36,267 nt of DNA from Acidimicrobiales bacterium (GCA_019241495.1 JAFAWZ010000292.1:1-36267), one strand, 5' to 3'; positions 24,563-32,866 are shown, numbered from the stretch's first letter. Notes: a model not told the origin generated them from the letters alone. Program-made: numbers and translations.

Positions 24563-24766
24563 TTGGCCACAGGAACAGTCAAGTGGTTCAACTCGGAGAA
24601 GGGGTATGGCTTCATCTCGCAGGACAGCGGGCCTGATGTGTTCGTGCACTTCAGCGCCATCGATGGAGCCGGGTACCGGAATCTCGAGGAGAACGAGAAG
24701 GTCGAGTTCGACGTGAACCAGGGTCCGAAGGGGCTCCAAGCGGCCAACGTCAAGCGCCTGGGCTGA
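24563..24766 (+). CDS. cspA: Cold-shock protein
   Basis: A 67-residue single cold-shock domain (OB fold) that binds single-stranded RNA/DNA and acts as an RNA chaperone. RNP1 is KGYGFI (13-18) and RNP2 VFVHF (26-30); the start [11 protein letters not shown] and the end QAANVKRLG are canonical. It begins with TTG, fixed by a strong AAAGGAGGG seven to nine nt upstream, one of the few good Shine-Dalgarno sites in this window. It is monocistronic: divergent from the GH38 gene and convergent with fdhD, with a shared hairpin between. Confidence 0.97.
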   Translation: MATGTVKWFNSEKGYGFISQDSGPDVFVHFSAIDGAGYRNLEENEKVEFDVNQGPKGLQAANVKRLG

Positions 24767-24811
24767 CCGCCCGGGGCCCGGCCCCGGCTCTCCGCGGCCG
24801 GTGATCGAAGT

Positions 24812-24851
24812 TCGAAGAGCCCACCGGCTCCGCGGCCAGGTGGGCCTTCGA
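24812..24851. terminator. Bidirectional hairpin between cspA and fdhD
   Basis: TCGAAGAGCCCACC (24812-24825) pairs with GGTGGGCCTTCGA (24839-24851) with one bulged base around a 13-nt loop. It lies 45 bp after cspA and 28 bp beyond the fdhD stop, so it can serve both convergent genes. No U-tract is present. Confidence 0.5.
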
Positions 24852-24861
24852 CGCGCCCCTG

Positions 24862-24883
24862 TTCTGATCAGCTTCTGATCAGC
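24862..24883. repeat. Tandem 11-bp direct repeat at the fdhD stop
   Basis: TTCTGATCAGC occurs twice without spacer (24862-24872, 24873-24883). The fdhD stop codon lies in the second copy, and each unit contains the palindrome CTGATCAG. Confidence 0.8.
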
Positions 24884-25739
24884 TGGAGTAGTCGATGCGT
24901 TCCGGATGGGTGTAGACGTTGAACGTCTCGCCCCGGACGAAGGCCGCGATGGTCACGCCCAGATGCCGGGCTGCCTCGATGGCCAGACTGGACGGCGCGG
25001 AAACGGCAGCGATGATGCCAATACCGGCCATCGCCGCTTTCTGGGCGATCTCGAAGCTGACCCGTCCCGATACGGCCAGCGCCAGGCCCGGGCCGGCCGG
25101 GGTCTGGTCGGGGCTCACCATCGCTCGCCCGGAAAGGACGGTCCAACCAACGACCTTGTCGACGGCGTTGTGGCGGCCGATGTCCTCCCGGGCGCAGCAC
25201 AGCGCCCCGGTGGCGGGGAACAGCCCGGCCGCGTGCAGCCCGCCGGTCCGATCGAAAGTCGTCTGCTCGTGACGCAAGCGGTCCGGCAGCGTGGTGATGA
25301 CCGATGCCGGGAAACAATGCGTCACCGTCACGGCACGACACTCGATGCTGACCTGGTCGATGGTCGCCTTGCCGCATATACCGCAACTCGAAGAAGCCGC
25401 GAACCGACGCTCGGGGCCGGCTCCCAACCAGGTGTGGGTCAGGTGCACGGTCACGTGGTTGAAGCGGGAGGCCGGATCGTCGCCCTCGATCGCCTGGCAG
25501 TAGTCGACCGACGCGATCTCGTGCGGTGCGGCTACCCCTTCGGTCACCACGAAGCCGGCGGCCAGCTCGAAATCGTGACCCGGTGTGCGCATGGTGACCG
25601 ACAGAGGGGCCGGTTGTTGACCGGCTCCGGCGACGAGGATCTGCATCGGCTCTTCCGTCGCCACCTCCTCGGGTAGCTCCAGGTGGCGGCCCGGCCCGAC
25701 TTTCAAAGCCCTGACCGTCGTCACCGGCCTTGGGATCAC
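24879..25739 (-). CDS. fdhD: Formate dehydrogenase accessory sulfurtransferase
   Basis: Delivers sulfur from the IscS persulfide to the molybdenum cofactor of formate dehydrogenase and is needed for its activity. It has 286 residues with the catalytic cysteine loop SSSCGICGKA (C119 and C122), GGLHAAGLF, CAREDIGRHNAVDKVVGW and SGRVSFEIAQKAAMAGI, all family signatures. GTG 25739 overlaps the mobA stop in GTGA and has GGAGG just upstream, so the two genes are coupled; a longer in-frame reading into mobA is rejected. No formate dehydrogenase structural gene lies in the window, so the client enzyme is elsewhere. Confidence 0.95.
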   Translation of the reverse strand: MIPRPVTTVRALKVGPGRHLELPEEVATEEPMQILVAGAGQQPAPLSVTMRTPGHDFELAAGFVVTEGVAAPHEIASVDYCQAIEGDDPASRFNHVTVHLTHTWLGAGPERRFAASSSCGICGKATIDQVSIECRAVTVTHCFPASVITTLPDRLRHEQTTFDRTGGLHAAGLFPATGALCCAREDIGRHNAVDKVVGWTVLSGRAMVSPDQTPAGPGLALAVSGRVSFEIAQKAAMAGIGIIAAVSAPSSLAIEAARHLGVTIAAFVRGETFNVYTHPERIDYSS

Positions 25740-26365
25740 CCCTCCTCCCGATTGGGGTCGCCGAGCCGACCGTATCGGGCCAGGTCGGCTGGAGTGTCCA
25801 CGTCGTCGAGGGTCTGTGCCGAGGAGCCGGTAGCTCGCTCCCAATCCGCCTCGGCCACCAGGCAGGGACCTACCGCGACGAGCAGATCGTTCATGGCCAG
25901 GCGCCCCTGTGCGACGAGGTCCGTGGCCACGTCGAGGTCGCCCGGCGAGTAGCGGGCGCACAACGGCTGGGCCCGCCCTGCCGCGAGCGGCACCACCGAT
26001 CCCGGCGCCGGGTGGGCAGCCAGCCAGGACAATAGGGCGGACGTCATGGCCGGTAGATCCGTAGCCACGACGAGCACCGAGCCGTGCCAGCCCCGCTCAG
26101 CGAGGGCCTCCCACCCGCAGGCGATGGCCGCGAGTGGCCCCCTCATAGGGACGTCCTCTGCAACCGGCTCGAGGTGGGTGTGCCCGGGGCCCACCTCGAG
26201 GGCTGGCGCGGCCACTGCCTCCAGCAGCCGGGCGGTCCGCTCGGCCAGGGTCGATCCGGGCCCATCCGAGGGTAAGCGGCCATCTGAGGGCAAACGAATG
26301 GCCGCCTTGTCCCGGCCCATGCGGCGGCTGGCACCGCCAGTGAGGAGCAACCCGGCCACAGCCAT
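25736..26365 (-). CDS. mobA: Molybdenum cofactor guanylyltransferase
   Basis: Adds GMP to molybdopterin to make the bis-MGD form used by formate dehydrogenase and relatives. It has 209 residues. The nucleotide-binding loop LLLTGGASRRMGRDKA (6-21) is canonical, MRGPLAAIACGW and VVATDLPAM (metal-binding Asp) follow. Directly after the loop the sequence RLPSDG is present twice, from an imperfect 18-bp tandem duplication (about 26263-26298), so this copy has a six-residue insertion beside the active site. It is translationally coupled to fdhD. An adenine/thymine-anchored hexamer CAGAAT lies 8 nt before ATG 26365. The gene is divergent from the broken exported-protein gene. Confidence 0.93.
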   Translation of the reverse strand: MAVAGLLLTGGASRRMGRDKAAIRLPSDGRLPSDGPGSTLAERTARLLEAVAAPALEVGPGHTHLEPVAEDVPMRGPLAAIACGWEALAERGWHGSVLVVATDLPAMTSALLSWLAAHPAPGSVVPLAAGRAQPLCARYSPGDLDVATDLVAQGRLAMNDLLVAVGPCLVAEADWERATGSSAQTLDDVDTPADLARYGRLGDPNREEG

Positions 26366-26528
26366 ACCGAGTCATTCTGCCGACTCTTGCCCGGGAACCA
26401 AAACGGCCATGACTGCCAGGGCAGGAAAGTCACCCGCATCCTCTTCAAGCTGTCTTGGCCGGCGACCGATAAGAACCCTGGTGCCTTGTTTGTCCGGACA
26501 GAGGCGTCGGCGGACCCGGCAACTGTCC

Positions 26529-27208
26529 ATGATGGCCGGTGTCCTGCTCCTGCTCGCGGCCGCGTCGGTGTTTTCCCTCGCCGTGCGGCCGGGATTCGCC
26601 GCGGCCGCGGGGCGGGAGGAGTTGTCCGCCGTCGGCAAGGGTCACACCCCTGCGGACGGCAATCCTCCGGATCAGCAGAGCCCTCCGGATCAGCACGGCG
26701 GCCTCGTCCTCCGCACGTCCAGCTCCGTCGAGAAGCCGTCGCAAAACCATTTCCAGGTGGGAGAAGTCGACGGCTCGTCTCATCCCCAGGATGCGAGCGT
26801 AGGAGAGAGTTGGTCAAAGACGAGCCGCCCGCCCGGTCAGACCAGAGAGGACGCCAACGGGAACGAGTCCCGGGAGGCGGAGTCGGCCGCCTCCTCGCCG
26901 CGGCGAGCGGTACCGGGCTCACGCCACCCGCCGATAACGCCGGGGCTCCGGCTGCCATCACCGCGCCTGGGCCCACCCCGCCGGCCTCGCGCCTGTTACC
27001 TCGCAAGGGGCTGGACGAACCGATGGTTGCCTCAGGAGGTCCGTGGCACGGTCCGTCCCTCAAGACGGCGGGCGGTCTCGGCGTTCCCATCGCGATCGGA
27101 GCGTCGGTCGCGGCCTTCGTCCTGGCTCAAGCCCTCATCGACCGCCGCGATCCCAAGATGTCTCGGGCGCCGCAGCGGAGCCGGGACGACACCGTTGGAT
27201 TCGAATAA
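26529..27208 (+). pseudogene. Exported single-anchor protein gene, frameshifted and carrying a repeat copy
   Basis: Two coding signals lie in different frames. From ATG 26529 (or GTG 26481, giving an Arg-rich n-region) the frame encodes a good signal peptide (MMAGVLLLLAAASVFSLAV, then FAAAAG) and a Gly/Pro/Gln-rich stretch (DGNPPDQQSPPDQHGG). Near 27010-27208, shifted by two bases, another frame encodes an anchor (GVPIAIGASVAAFVLAQALI) followed by DRRDPKMSRAPQRSRDD and a stop, a tail style I associate with actinobacterial proline-rich exported proteins. Between them sits the repeat copy at 26731-26830. The simplest reading is one gene broken by the repeat or a nearby indel. A sequencing error could also explain the shift. 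The stretch 26366-26528 before it holds only the palindrome TGTCCGGACA (26491-26500). Confidence 0.5.
26731..26830 (+). repeat. Partial copy of the 15.7-kb palindromic element
   Basis: It begins AGAAGCCGTCGCAAAAC (one change from the terminal arm at 15694) and follows the 15.7-kb element through GGTGGGAGAAG, CGGCTCGTC, GATGCGAGCG, GAGTTGGTC and GACGAGCCGCC. The outer right arm is missing, so this copy is truncated. It lies inside a broken coding region. Confidence 0.8.
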
Positions 27209-27256
27209 CGTCCAAGACCGACACGAGCTCCGGCCCGGCGTGATCGCGACGGGACA

Positions 27257-28882
27257 ATGAGCTCCCACCCGCCCCGAGCCCTCTGGCGCGCCGGTCCCGC
27301 CTCGGCCGAGCTGACGAGCCTCGATGAGCGGCTGGGGCTCCTTCTCGTCGTCCGGATCGGCTTCGTGCTGCTCGTCATGCTCGGCTCGCTGTTCGCATCC
27401 GACCAGGTGATCGTGAGCGTCACAGACGTCGGACCGCTCAGCGCGGCCTACCTGGTCGTGGCGGCGGGCGCCGAGTGGTACCGCCGGAGCCAGCTCAAGG
27501 GCCGGATGCTCGTCCACCGGCTGGTGCTCCCTCTAGACGCCGTCTACCTGGCGGTGATCAGCACGCCCTCAGGGGGTCCCCGCAGCCCGCTGGTCGCGCT
27601 CTTCGCAGTTCAGCTGATCGCGGTGACGCTGCTCGGCAGCCCGCGGGCCGGGCTGCGCACCGCGCTCTGGGACACGTTCCTGTTCGTGCTCATCCCGGCC
27701 CTCTCGCTCAGCGGGCGGATCGGCCAGTTCCTAGGGGTGAGCCAGGTCGCCGCGCCATCCACTACCGAGACGACCGTCGCCATCCTCGGTTTCTGGGTCG
27801 TCGCCGGCTGCACCTCGATCTTCTCCGCGGTCAGCGAGCGCGAGCTGCGGCGCAGCAAGGCCGAGATGAGCGCGCTGGCCGAGATGGCGAGCACCCTCGA
27901 AAACGTTCGTGAAGAAGAGGAGATCCTCGCGATCCTCCTCCGCGCCTTGGTACAGGCGTTTCCCTTGAAGCGGGGCGCCCTCTGGTACACCCATGGCACC
28001 CGGCCCCTCGGACTTGTGCTGCCCTCGGCGACCGGGGAGGTCGCCAACGTCCCGGTTCCGCCACTGGCGCGCGCCGACCGGGTCGCTGTCCTCGCATGGG
28101 GCGACCGCGAACCTCAGCTCGTCCGCCACCTGAGCCCCGACGACGATCCGGTGGTCTCCGGCCTCTTGCCCGAAGCGGCGAACGTCGCGGTGCTGCCCCT
28201 GCAGGTGGAAGGGAACAACTCCGGAATAATCGTGCTCGAGCACGGCGGGCACCGGCTGAAAGCCCGCCTGCCTCGCCGCACCCTGGTCATGCTGGCCCAG
28301 TTCGCCGGTCACGCCTCCCTCACCCTCCGCAACGCCCGATTGCTCGCCGAGAGGGAGCGGCTCGCCGCCATCGACGGCCTCACCGGATTGGCCAACCGGC
28401 GGGAGTTCGATCAGGTGCTGAGCCGTGAAGTCAACCGGGCCGAACGGTCGCACGAACCGTTGAGCCTGGTGGTCTTCGACGTCGACCACTTCAAGCAGAT
28501 CAACGACAGCCGCGGCCACCTGGGCGGCGACGAGGTCTTGCGGTCGATCGGGTCGGTGTTGGCCGGGGCGGTGCGGGAGATGGACCTGGTCTCTCGCTAC
28601 GGAGGTGAGGAATTCGCCATCATCCTGCCCCGCTGCGATCAGCACGACGCCATACGGGTCGTCGAGCGCATCACCAAGGCGGTCCGCCAGCACCCCGACC
28701 TGGTAGCCATCACCCTCAGCTCCGGCGTGGCGACCATCCCGTTCAACGCGCCCGACGGCCTGTCGCTCGTCGCGGCAGCCGACGAGGCCCTCTACGAGTC
28801 CAAGCGCACCGGGCGGGACCGCTATTCGGTGTCCGCCCGCCGCCCCGACAGCACCCGATCGTTCGGCAGCCTCGGTGTATAG
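27257..28882 (+). CDS. Membrane diguanylate cyclase with GAF-like and GGDEF domains
   Basis: A 541-residue protein predicted to make c-di-GMP. About five or six transmembrane helices occupy residues 20-190 (LLLVVRIGFVLLVMLGSLF, LSAAYLVVAAGAEW, VALFAVQLIAVTLLG, TVAILGFWVVAGCTS). A coiled coil follows (ELRRSKAEMSALAEMASTLENV), then a GAF-like sensor (about 215-365), and a GGDEF domain from DGLTGLANRREF onward. The active site is G449-G-E-E-F453. An inhibitory I-site RxxD (R440-E-M-D443) lies the standard five residues upstream, so product inhibition is expected. FDVDHFKQINDSRGHLGGDEVL supplies metal ligands. ATG 27257 is the first start upstream of the first helix. The signal sensed is unknown. 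Confidence 0.92.
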   Translation: MSSHPPRALWRAGPASAELTSLDERLGLLLVVRIGFVLLVMLGSLFASDQVIVSVTDVGPLSAAYLVVAAGAEWYRRSQLKGRMLVHRLVLPLDAVYLAVISTPSGGPRSPLVALFAVQLIAVTLLGSPRAGLRTALWDTFLFVLIPALSLSGRIGQFLGVSQVAAPSTTETTVAILGFWVVAGCTSIFSAVSERELRRSKAEMSALAEMASTLENVREEEEILAILLRALVQAFPLKRGALWYTHGTRPLGLVLPSATGEVANVPVPPLARADRVAVLAWGDREPQLVRHLSPDDDPVVSGLLPEAANVAVLPLQVEGNNSGIIVLEHGGHRLKARLPRRTLVMLAQFAGHASLTLRNARLLAERERLAAIDGLTGLANRREFDQVLSREVNRAERSHEPLSLVVFDVDHFKQINDSRGHLGGDEVLRSIGSVLAGAVREMDLVSRYGGEEFAIILPRCDQHDAIRVVERITKAVRQHPDLVAITLSSGVATIPFNAPDGLSLVAAADEALYESKRTGRDRYSVSARRPDSTRSFGSLGV

Positions 28883-28919
28883 ATAGGTGGGCGCGGTCCC
28901 GGCGTGGCACGCTGGACCG

Positions 28920-30194
28920 GTGTCATCGCTTCTCGAGGACCTGCGCTGGCGCGGCCTGGTCCACCAGCTGACGGATCCTGAACACCTCCCGACCCGCCTC
29001 GATGCCGGGCCCATGGTGGCCTACATCGGTTTCGACCCGACCGCTGACAGCCTGCACGTCGGCCACCTCCAGCAGCTGTGCCTCCTGCGCCGGTTTCAGG
29101 CGGCCGGCCACCGCGTCATCGCCCTGGTCGGTGGGGGCACCGGCATGATCGGTGATCCGAGCGGCAAGAGCGAAGAGCGCAACCTGCTCTCGACCGATCA
29201 GCTCGAGCGCAACCGGGCGGCCATCCGAGACCAGATCGCCCGGTTCCTCGACCCCGAAGCGCCGGGGACGGCTGTCATCGCCGACAACTTCGAATGGCTG
29301 TCCACCGCCACCCTCCTCGAGTTCTTGAGGGACGTCGGGAAGTTGTTCAGCGTCAACGAGATGATCCGCAAGGACTCGGTACGGGCCCGGCTGGAGGGCC
29401 GGGAGCAGAGCCTGTCGTTCACCGAGTTCAGCTACATGCTGCTGCAGGCCTGGGACTTCGTCGAGCTGTACGACCGCCACGGATGCGAGCTCCAGCTCGG
29501 CGGCAGCGACCAGTGGGGCAACATCACCGAAGGGGTCGATCTCATCCGCCGGCTGCGCGCCGCCACCGCGTACGGCCTGACCTCGCCGTTGGTCACCAAG
29601 GCCGATGGCACCAAGTTCGGCAAGACCGAGGCGGGCACGGTGTGGCTGGATCGGGACCGGACCTCGCCCTACGCGTTCTACCAATTCTGGTTGCGGACCA
29701 ACGATCCCGACGTGGCCGCGTACCTCCGCCGGTTCACCATGCTCGACCGAGCCCGCATCGAGGAGCTCGAGGCGGCTTTGGTGGCCCATCCCGAGCGGCG
29801 AGAGGCGCCGCGGGCCCTCGCTTTCGAGATGACCGCCCTGGTGCACGGCCGGGTAGAAGCCGAGCGGGCCGAGGCGGCCTCGGCGGTGCTCTTCACCGAT
29901 CGGATCGACGACCTCGATCCCGACACGCTGGCCAGCGCCCTGGCCGACGCCCCGACGACGCATATCGAACGGGCCCAGCTCGCAGAAGGCCTGCCCCTGA
30001 CGGACGCCTTGGTGACCTCGGGTCTGGCCTCGTCACGCAACCAGGCCCGGCAGCTGCTGGCCCAGGGATCGGTGTACGTGAACGGGCGCAAGGCGGCACC
30101 CGACGCGCTGCTCGGATTCGCCGACCTTCTCCACGGCCGGTGGATCGTGCTGCGGAGGGGCAAGGCCAACCAGCACGTCCTGTCGGTGGGCTAG
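28920..30194 (+). CDS. tyrS: Tyrosyl-tRNA synthetase
   Basis: Class I synthetase of 424 residues that charges tRNA-Tyr. The HIGH-type motif is HVGH from H46 in DSLHVGHLQQL; GGGTGMIGDPSGK follows. The tyrosine-binding LLQAWDFVELY and GGSDQWGNI are clear, the KMSKS-equivalent loop is K232-F-G-K235-T, and a C-terminal S4 RNA-binding domain (SSRNQARQLLAQGSVYVNGRK) closes the protein. GTG 28920 is chosen because a short leaderless-type spacing separates it from CACGCT, and the reading from 28887 adds only non-family residues. It starts 38 bp after the cyclase stop. Its TAG stop overlaps that of the convergent HIT gene in CTAG. Confidence 0.96.
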   Translation: MSSLLEDLRWRGLVHQLTDPEHLPTRLDAGPMVAYIGFDPTADSLHVGHLQQLCLLRRFQAAGHRVIALVGGGTGMIGDPSGKSEERNLLSTDQLERNRAAIRDQIARFLDPEAPGTAVIADNFEWLSTATLLEFLRDVGKLFSVNEMIRKDSVRARLEGREQSLSFTEFSYMLLQAWDFVELYDRHGCELQLGGSDQWGNITEGVDLIRRLRAATAYGLTSPLVTKADGTKFGKTEAGTVWLDRDRTSPYAFYQFWLRTNDPDVAAYLRRFTMLDRARIEELEAALVAHPERREAPRALAFEMTALVHGRVEAERAEAASAVLFTDRIDDLDPDTLASALADAPTTHIERAQLAEGLPLTDALVTSGLASSRNQARQLLAQGSVYVNGRKAAPDALLGFADLLHGRWIVLRRGKANQHVLSVG

Positions 30195-30616
30195 GAAGCC
30201 AGCCCGGTGAGCGCACCGCGCAGGCGGGCCGCCACCTCGCCGGCCTCCTCGGCGTCGCGGTAGCGCCCGCGGGGCCAGAAGAAGCCGCGCAGCCCGTCTT
30301 TGAACCGGCGGGGCACCACGTGGAGGTGCACATGGGGCACGCTCTGGCTGACCACGTCGTTCAAGGCGAAGAAGGTTCCGTCGCAGCCGAGCGCGACGCG
30401 TTGTGCGCCCGCCACCCGGGCCGCCGCCTCCCAAACGGCCCCGGCCAGATGAGTGGGAAGCACCGCCACCGTCGCGTAGTGACGCCGGGGCACCACCAAG
30501 GTGTGCCCGGGGAAAACCGGGCGGGCGTCCAAGAACGCGACCACGTCGGGTTCGTCGAGGACGAAGTCACCCGGGGTCTCGCCGGCGATGATGGCGTCGA
30601 AGACGCATTTTTCCAC
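30191..30616 (-). CDS. HIT family nucleotide-binding protein
   Basis: A 141-residue histidine-triad protein of the HINT type, a nucleoside phosphoramidate or dinucleotide hydrolase. The triad motif VPHVHLHVVPR gives H95, H97 and H99; CVFDAIIAGETPGDFVL and FPGHTLVVPRRHYATV at the N-terminal half are standard. A C-terminal extension (RFKDGLRGFFWPRGRYRD) is common in actinobacterial members. GTG 30616 starts the recognisable domain; longer readings run antisense to the DUF3151 gene. The divergent gap to DUF3151 is only 29 bp, and GACGCT stands 7 nt before the start. The stop is shared in CTAG with tyrS. Confidence 0.92.
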   Translation of the reverse strand: MEKCVFDAIIAGETPGDFVLDEPDVVAFLDARPVFPGHTLVVPRRHYATVAVLPTHLAGAVWEAAARVAGAQRVALGCDGTFFALNDVVSQSVPHVHLHVVPRRFKDGLRGFFWPRGRYRDAEEAGEVAARLRGALTGLAS

Positions 30617-30645
30617 GCCGGCCAGCGTCGCGCGACGATGCTCGC

Positions 30646-31086
30646 ATGGACAACGATCACACCGCGCCCCTGACCTCCCGGCCCCCCGAGACGATCCTCC
30701 CGGAGCCGCCGCAGGCGGCCCAGCAGGCGCTCGAGCGGGCTCGCCTGCTCTCGGGCGACGCCCGCCGCCAGGCATTGGTCGAGGTGGTGGCCGATCACCC
30801 GACCCTGCTCGACGGATGGGCGGACCTGGCCGAGGTGGGGCGCGACCGGGTGGAGTCCTATGCCTACGCCCGGGTCGGCTACCACCGGGGGTTGGACGCG
30901 CTGCGCGGCGCAGGGTGGCGAGGATCGGGTTACGTGAGGTGGTCGCAGCCCGCCAACCGCGGGTTCCTGCGCTCGCTCGATGCCCTGCGGACAGCGGCCG
31001 CGCAGATAGGGGAGACCGGCGAAGCCGAGCGCTGCGAGGTGTTCCTCCGCCAACTGGACCCCGAATACCGGGGAGAGAGGCAGTGA
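30646..31086 (+). CDS. DUF3151 family protein
   Basis: A 146-residue protein that I recognise as the actinobacterial DUF3151 family: SYAYARVGYHRGLDALRGAGWRG-type core (residues about 68-90), VRWSQPANRGFLRSLDALRTAA and a closing RCEVFLRQLDPEYRG. It is soluble, mostly helical, with no catalytic motif. Its function is unknown. The start ATG 30646 has GACGAT 6 nt upstream. The stop overlaps the next start in GTGA, so the flavin-reductase-like gene is coupled to it. That pairing is a hint about function only. Confidence 0.88.
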   Translation: MDNDHTAPLTSRPPETILPEPPQAAQQALERARLLSGDARRQALVEVVADHPTLLDGWADLAEVGRDRVESYAYARVGYHRGLDALRGAGWRGSGYVRWSQPANRGFLRSLDALRTAAAQIGETGEAERCEVFLRQLDPEYRGERQ

Positions 31087-31640
31087 CGGCGGAAGGCCGT
31101 CTGGTCGGGCCCATTCCCGACGGCGAGGATCCTGACGCCTACGACCGGCGCCGGCGGCGGATCCTGTGGACCATGCCGAGCGGGCTGTACGTCCTCGGCA
31201 GCCGGGCGGGGGAGCGGCGCAACCTCATGACCCTCAACTGGGCCACCCAAGTCGCCATGGATCCGAAGCTCGTGGCGGTCAGCGTCGAGGTGGCCGCCTT
31301 GAGCCACCGCTTGGTGGCCGAGAGCCGAGCGTTCGCCTTGAGCATCATGCGCCGCGAGGACCGAGCCGCCATCCGCAAGTTCGTCAAGCCCCTCGATGAT
31401 GTTGGTGACCCGGGCCAGCTCGCCGGCTTCTCGGTGTGGGCCGCGACGAGTGGGGCCCCAGTGCTCGACATGGCCGCGGCGTGGTTGGACTGCCAGGTGG
31501 ACAAAGAGGTCGCCTGTGGCAGCCACACCCTCTTCATCGGCGTGATCGTCGACTGCGGCTGGGGGCCGGCCACCGACCCCGGGTCGGACCAGCTCGAGGT
31601 CTTGCGCATGGAGGACACAAGGATGAGCTACGGCGGCTGA
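31083..31640 (+). CDS. Flavin reductase-like (FMN-binding split-barrel) protein
   Basis: A 185-residue flavin-reductase-like-domain protein. ILWTMPSGLYVLGSRAGERRNLMTLNWATQVAMDPKL is the characteristic N-terminal half of the DIM6/NTAB fold, followed by VAVSVE and LSHRLVAESRAFALSIM. The C-terminal part has DCQVDKEVACGSHTLFIGVIVD, with the usual GDHxxxxG-like loop changed to CGSHTLFIG. It binds FMN or FAD and may supply reduced flavin to a monooxygenase, or act as a flavin store. GTG 31083 is fixed by the GTGA overlap with the DUF3151 stop; the longer in-frame reading crosses two other genes. No partner oxygenase is adjacent. Confidence 0.88.
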   Translation: MTAEGRLVGPIPDGEDPDAYDRRRRRILWTMPSGLYVLGSRAGERRNLMTLNWATQVAMDPKLVAVSVEVAALSHRLVAESRAFALSIMRREDRAAIRKFVKPLDDVGDPGQLAGFSVWAATSGAPVLDMAAAWLDCQVDKEVACGSHTLFIGVIVDCGWGPATDPGSDQLEVLRMEDTRMSYGG

Positions 31641-31659
31641 GCCGAGCCGGGCCCGCGGT

Positions 31660-31665
31660 TAGGCT
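31660..31665 (+). promoter_or_regulatory. Leaderless-type -10 box for the RNase D gene
   Basis: TAGGCT, identical to the boxes of cpfC and the amidase, stands 7 nt before CTG 31673. No ATG, GTG or TTG lies at a suitable distance. Confidence 0.5.
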
Positions 31666-31672
31666 CAGCATC

Positions 31673-32866
31673 CTGGAGCAGAGTGGCATCCCTCTCATCG
31701 CCGAGGAGGCGGCCTTCAAGGATCTCGTCGAACGGGCGAGGCGTGCTGATCGTTATGCCCTCGATACGGAATTCCACCGGGAGCGGACGTACTGGCCGTC
31801 GCTGGCGCTGTTGCAGATCGCCTGGTCCGACCACCCGCGAGAGCATCCCCAGGTCGCGTTGATCGACCCCCTGGCCGTCGACATGGCGCCATTGGCCGAG
31901 GTGCTGGCCGGCCCGGGCGTCATGGTGGCCCATGCCGCCGAGCAAGATCTCGAGATACTGGAGCGGATCTGCGGGATGGGCCCCAGCCGGCTCTTCGACA
32001 CCCAGATCGCGGCGGGCTTCGCGGGTCACGGCTCTTCCAGCCTGAGCGCGCTGACCCAGGCGTTCCTCGGTCAGGAGATGGCGAAGGGCGACCGGTTGAC
32101 CGATTGGCGGGTGCGGCCCCTGACCGATTCCCAGATGGCCTACGCGGCGGCCGACGTCGAGCATCTCCTCCAGCTGGCCGATGCCATCGCGGCCGACCTC
32201 GATCGATCCGATCGCACCGCCTGGGCCGAGGAGGAGTGCGAGTACGTCCGGCTTCGGTCCCATGGCCCGGGTGACCCGCTCAAAGCGTGGTGGAAGCTGC
32301 GCGATGCCCGGTCCCTGAAAGGAGCGTCGCGGGGGGTCGCCCAGGAAGTGGCGGCGTGGAGGGAGCGCCGGGCCCAAGCCGTCGACCAACCGGTCCGTTC
32401 CGTGCTCCCCGACCTCGCCGTACAAGCGATCTCGCACCGCCCGCCGGCCGATCCTGCCGCCCTGACTCGCATCCGCGGCCTCGAAGGTCGCCACATGCGC
32501 CCCGCGGTGGTGGAGGAGGTCCTCGCCGCCGTCGAGCGGGGCCGTGTTCTCCCCTCGAGCGAGCTCTGCCTGCCGCCCGCCGAGGACGTGCCGCGCGAGC
32601 TAAGAGCGCCCGTCGCTCTGGTCATGGCGTGGATCGCCCAGCTGGCCCGGGACTCGCGGATCGACACGTCACTGCTGGCCACGCGCGGCGACGTGGCGAC
32701 CTATCTTCGGGGGGAACCGGACTCCCGCCTCTCAGGCGGGTGGCGCTCCGCCCTCGTTGCCGAGCCGGTCCAGGCGCTCGTCGATGGCCGCGCCGCCCTG
32801 ACCTTCGACTCGGGTGGGTCGCTCGTCTTGGAGGAGAGGTCCCGCCGGCCCTACGCCGGTCCTTGA
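31673..32866 (+). CDS. rnd: Ribonuclease D
   Basis: A 3'-to-5' exoribonuclease for tRNA and stable RNA maturation, 397 residues from the proposed start. The DEDDy site is visible: D31 and E33 (YALDTEFHRE), D92 (HAAEQDLEIL), and Y157/D161 (MAYAAADVEHLL). An HRDC-type helical region follows (from about residue 210: HRPPADPAALTRIRGLEGRHM), then a second helical domain, as in canonical RNase D. No ATG, GTG or TTG occurs in frame near the domain start, whereas CTG 31673 lies 7 nt after TAGGCT, so a CTG start on a leaderless mRNA is proposed. The 3' end overlaps the convergent small gene by 16 bp. Confidence 0.88.
   Translation: MEQSGIPLIAEEAAFKDLVERARRADRYALDTEFHRERTYWPSLALLQIAWSDHPREHPQVALIDPLAVDMAPLAEVLAGPGVMVAHAAEQDLEILERICGMGPSRLFDTQIAAGFAGHGSSSLSALTQAFLGQEMAKGDRLTDWRVRPLTDSQMAYAAADVEHLLQLADAIAADLDRSDRTAWAEEECEYVRLRSHGPGDPLKAWWKLRDARSLKGASRGVAQEVAAWRERRAQAVDQPVRSVLPDLAVQAISHRPPADPAALTRIRGLEGRHMRPAVVEEVLAAVERGRVLPSSELCLPPAEDVPRELRAPVALVMAWIAQLARDSRIDTSLLATRGDVATYLRGEPDSRLSGGWRSALVAEPVQALVDGRAALTFDSGGSLVLEERSRRPYAGP

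Noticed and set aside
24810-24816. tRNA T-loop-like GTTCGA
   Set aside because: No cloverleaf can be built around it; the bases belong to the hairpin between cspA and fdhD.
26046-27260. A single 404-residue plus-strand protein
   Set aside because: Its first 160 residues are antisense to mobA and its end lacks the anchor seen in another frame; only the signal-peptide part from about 26529 looks coding.
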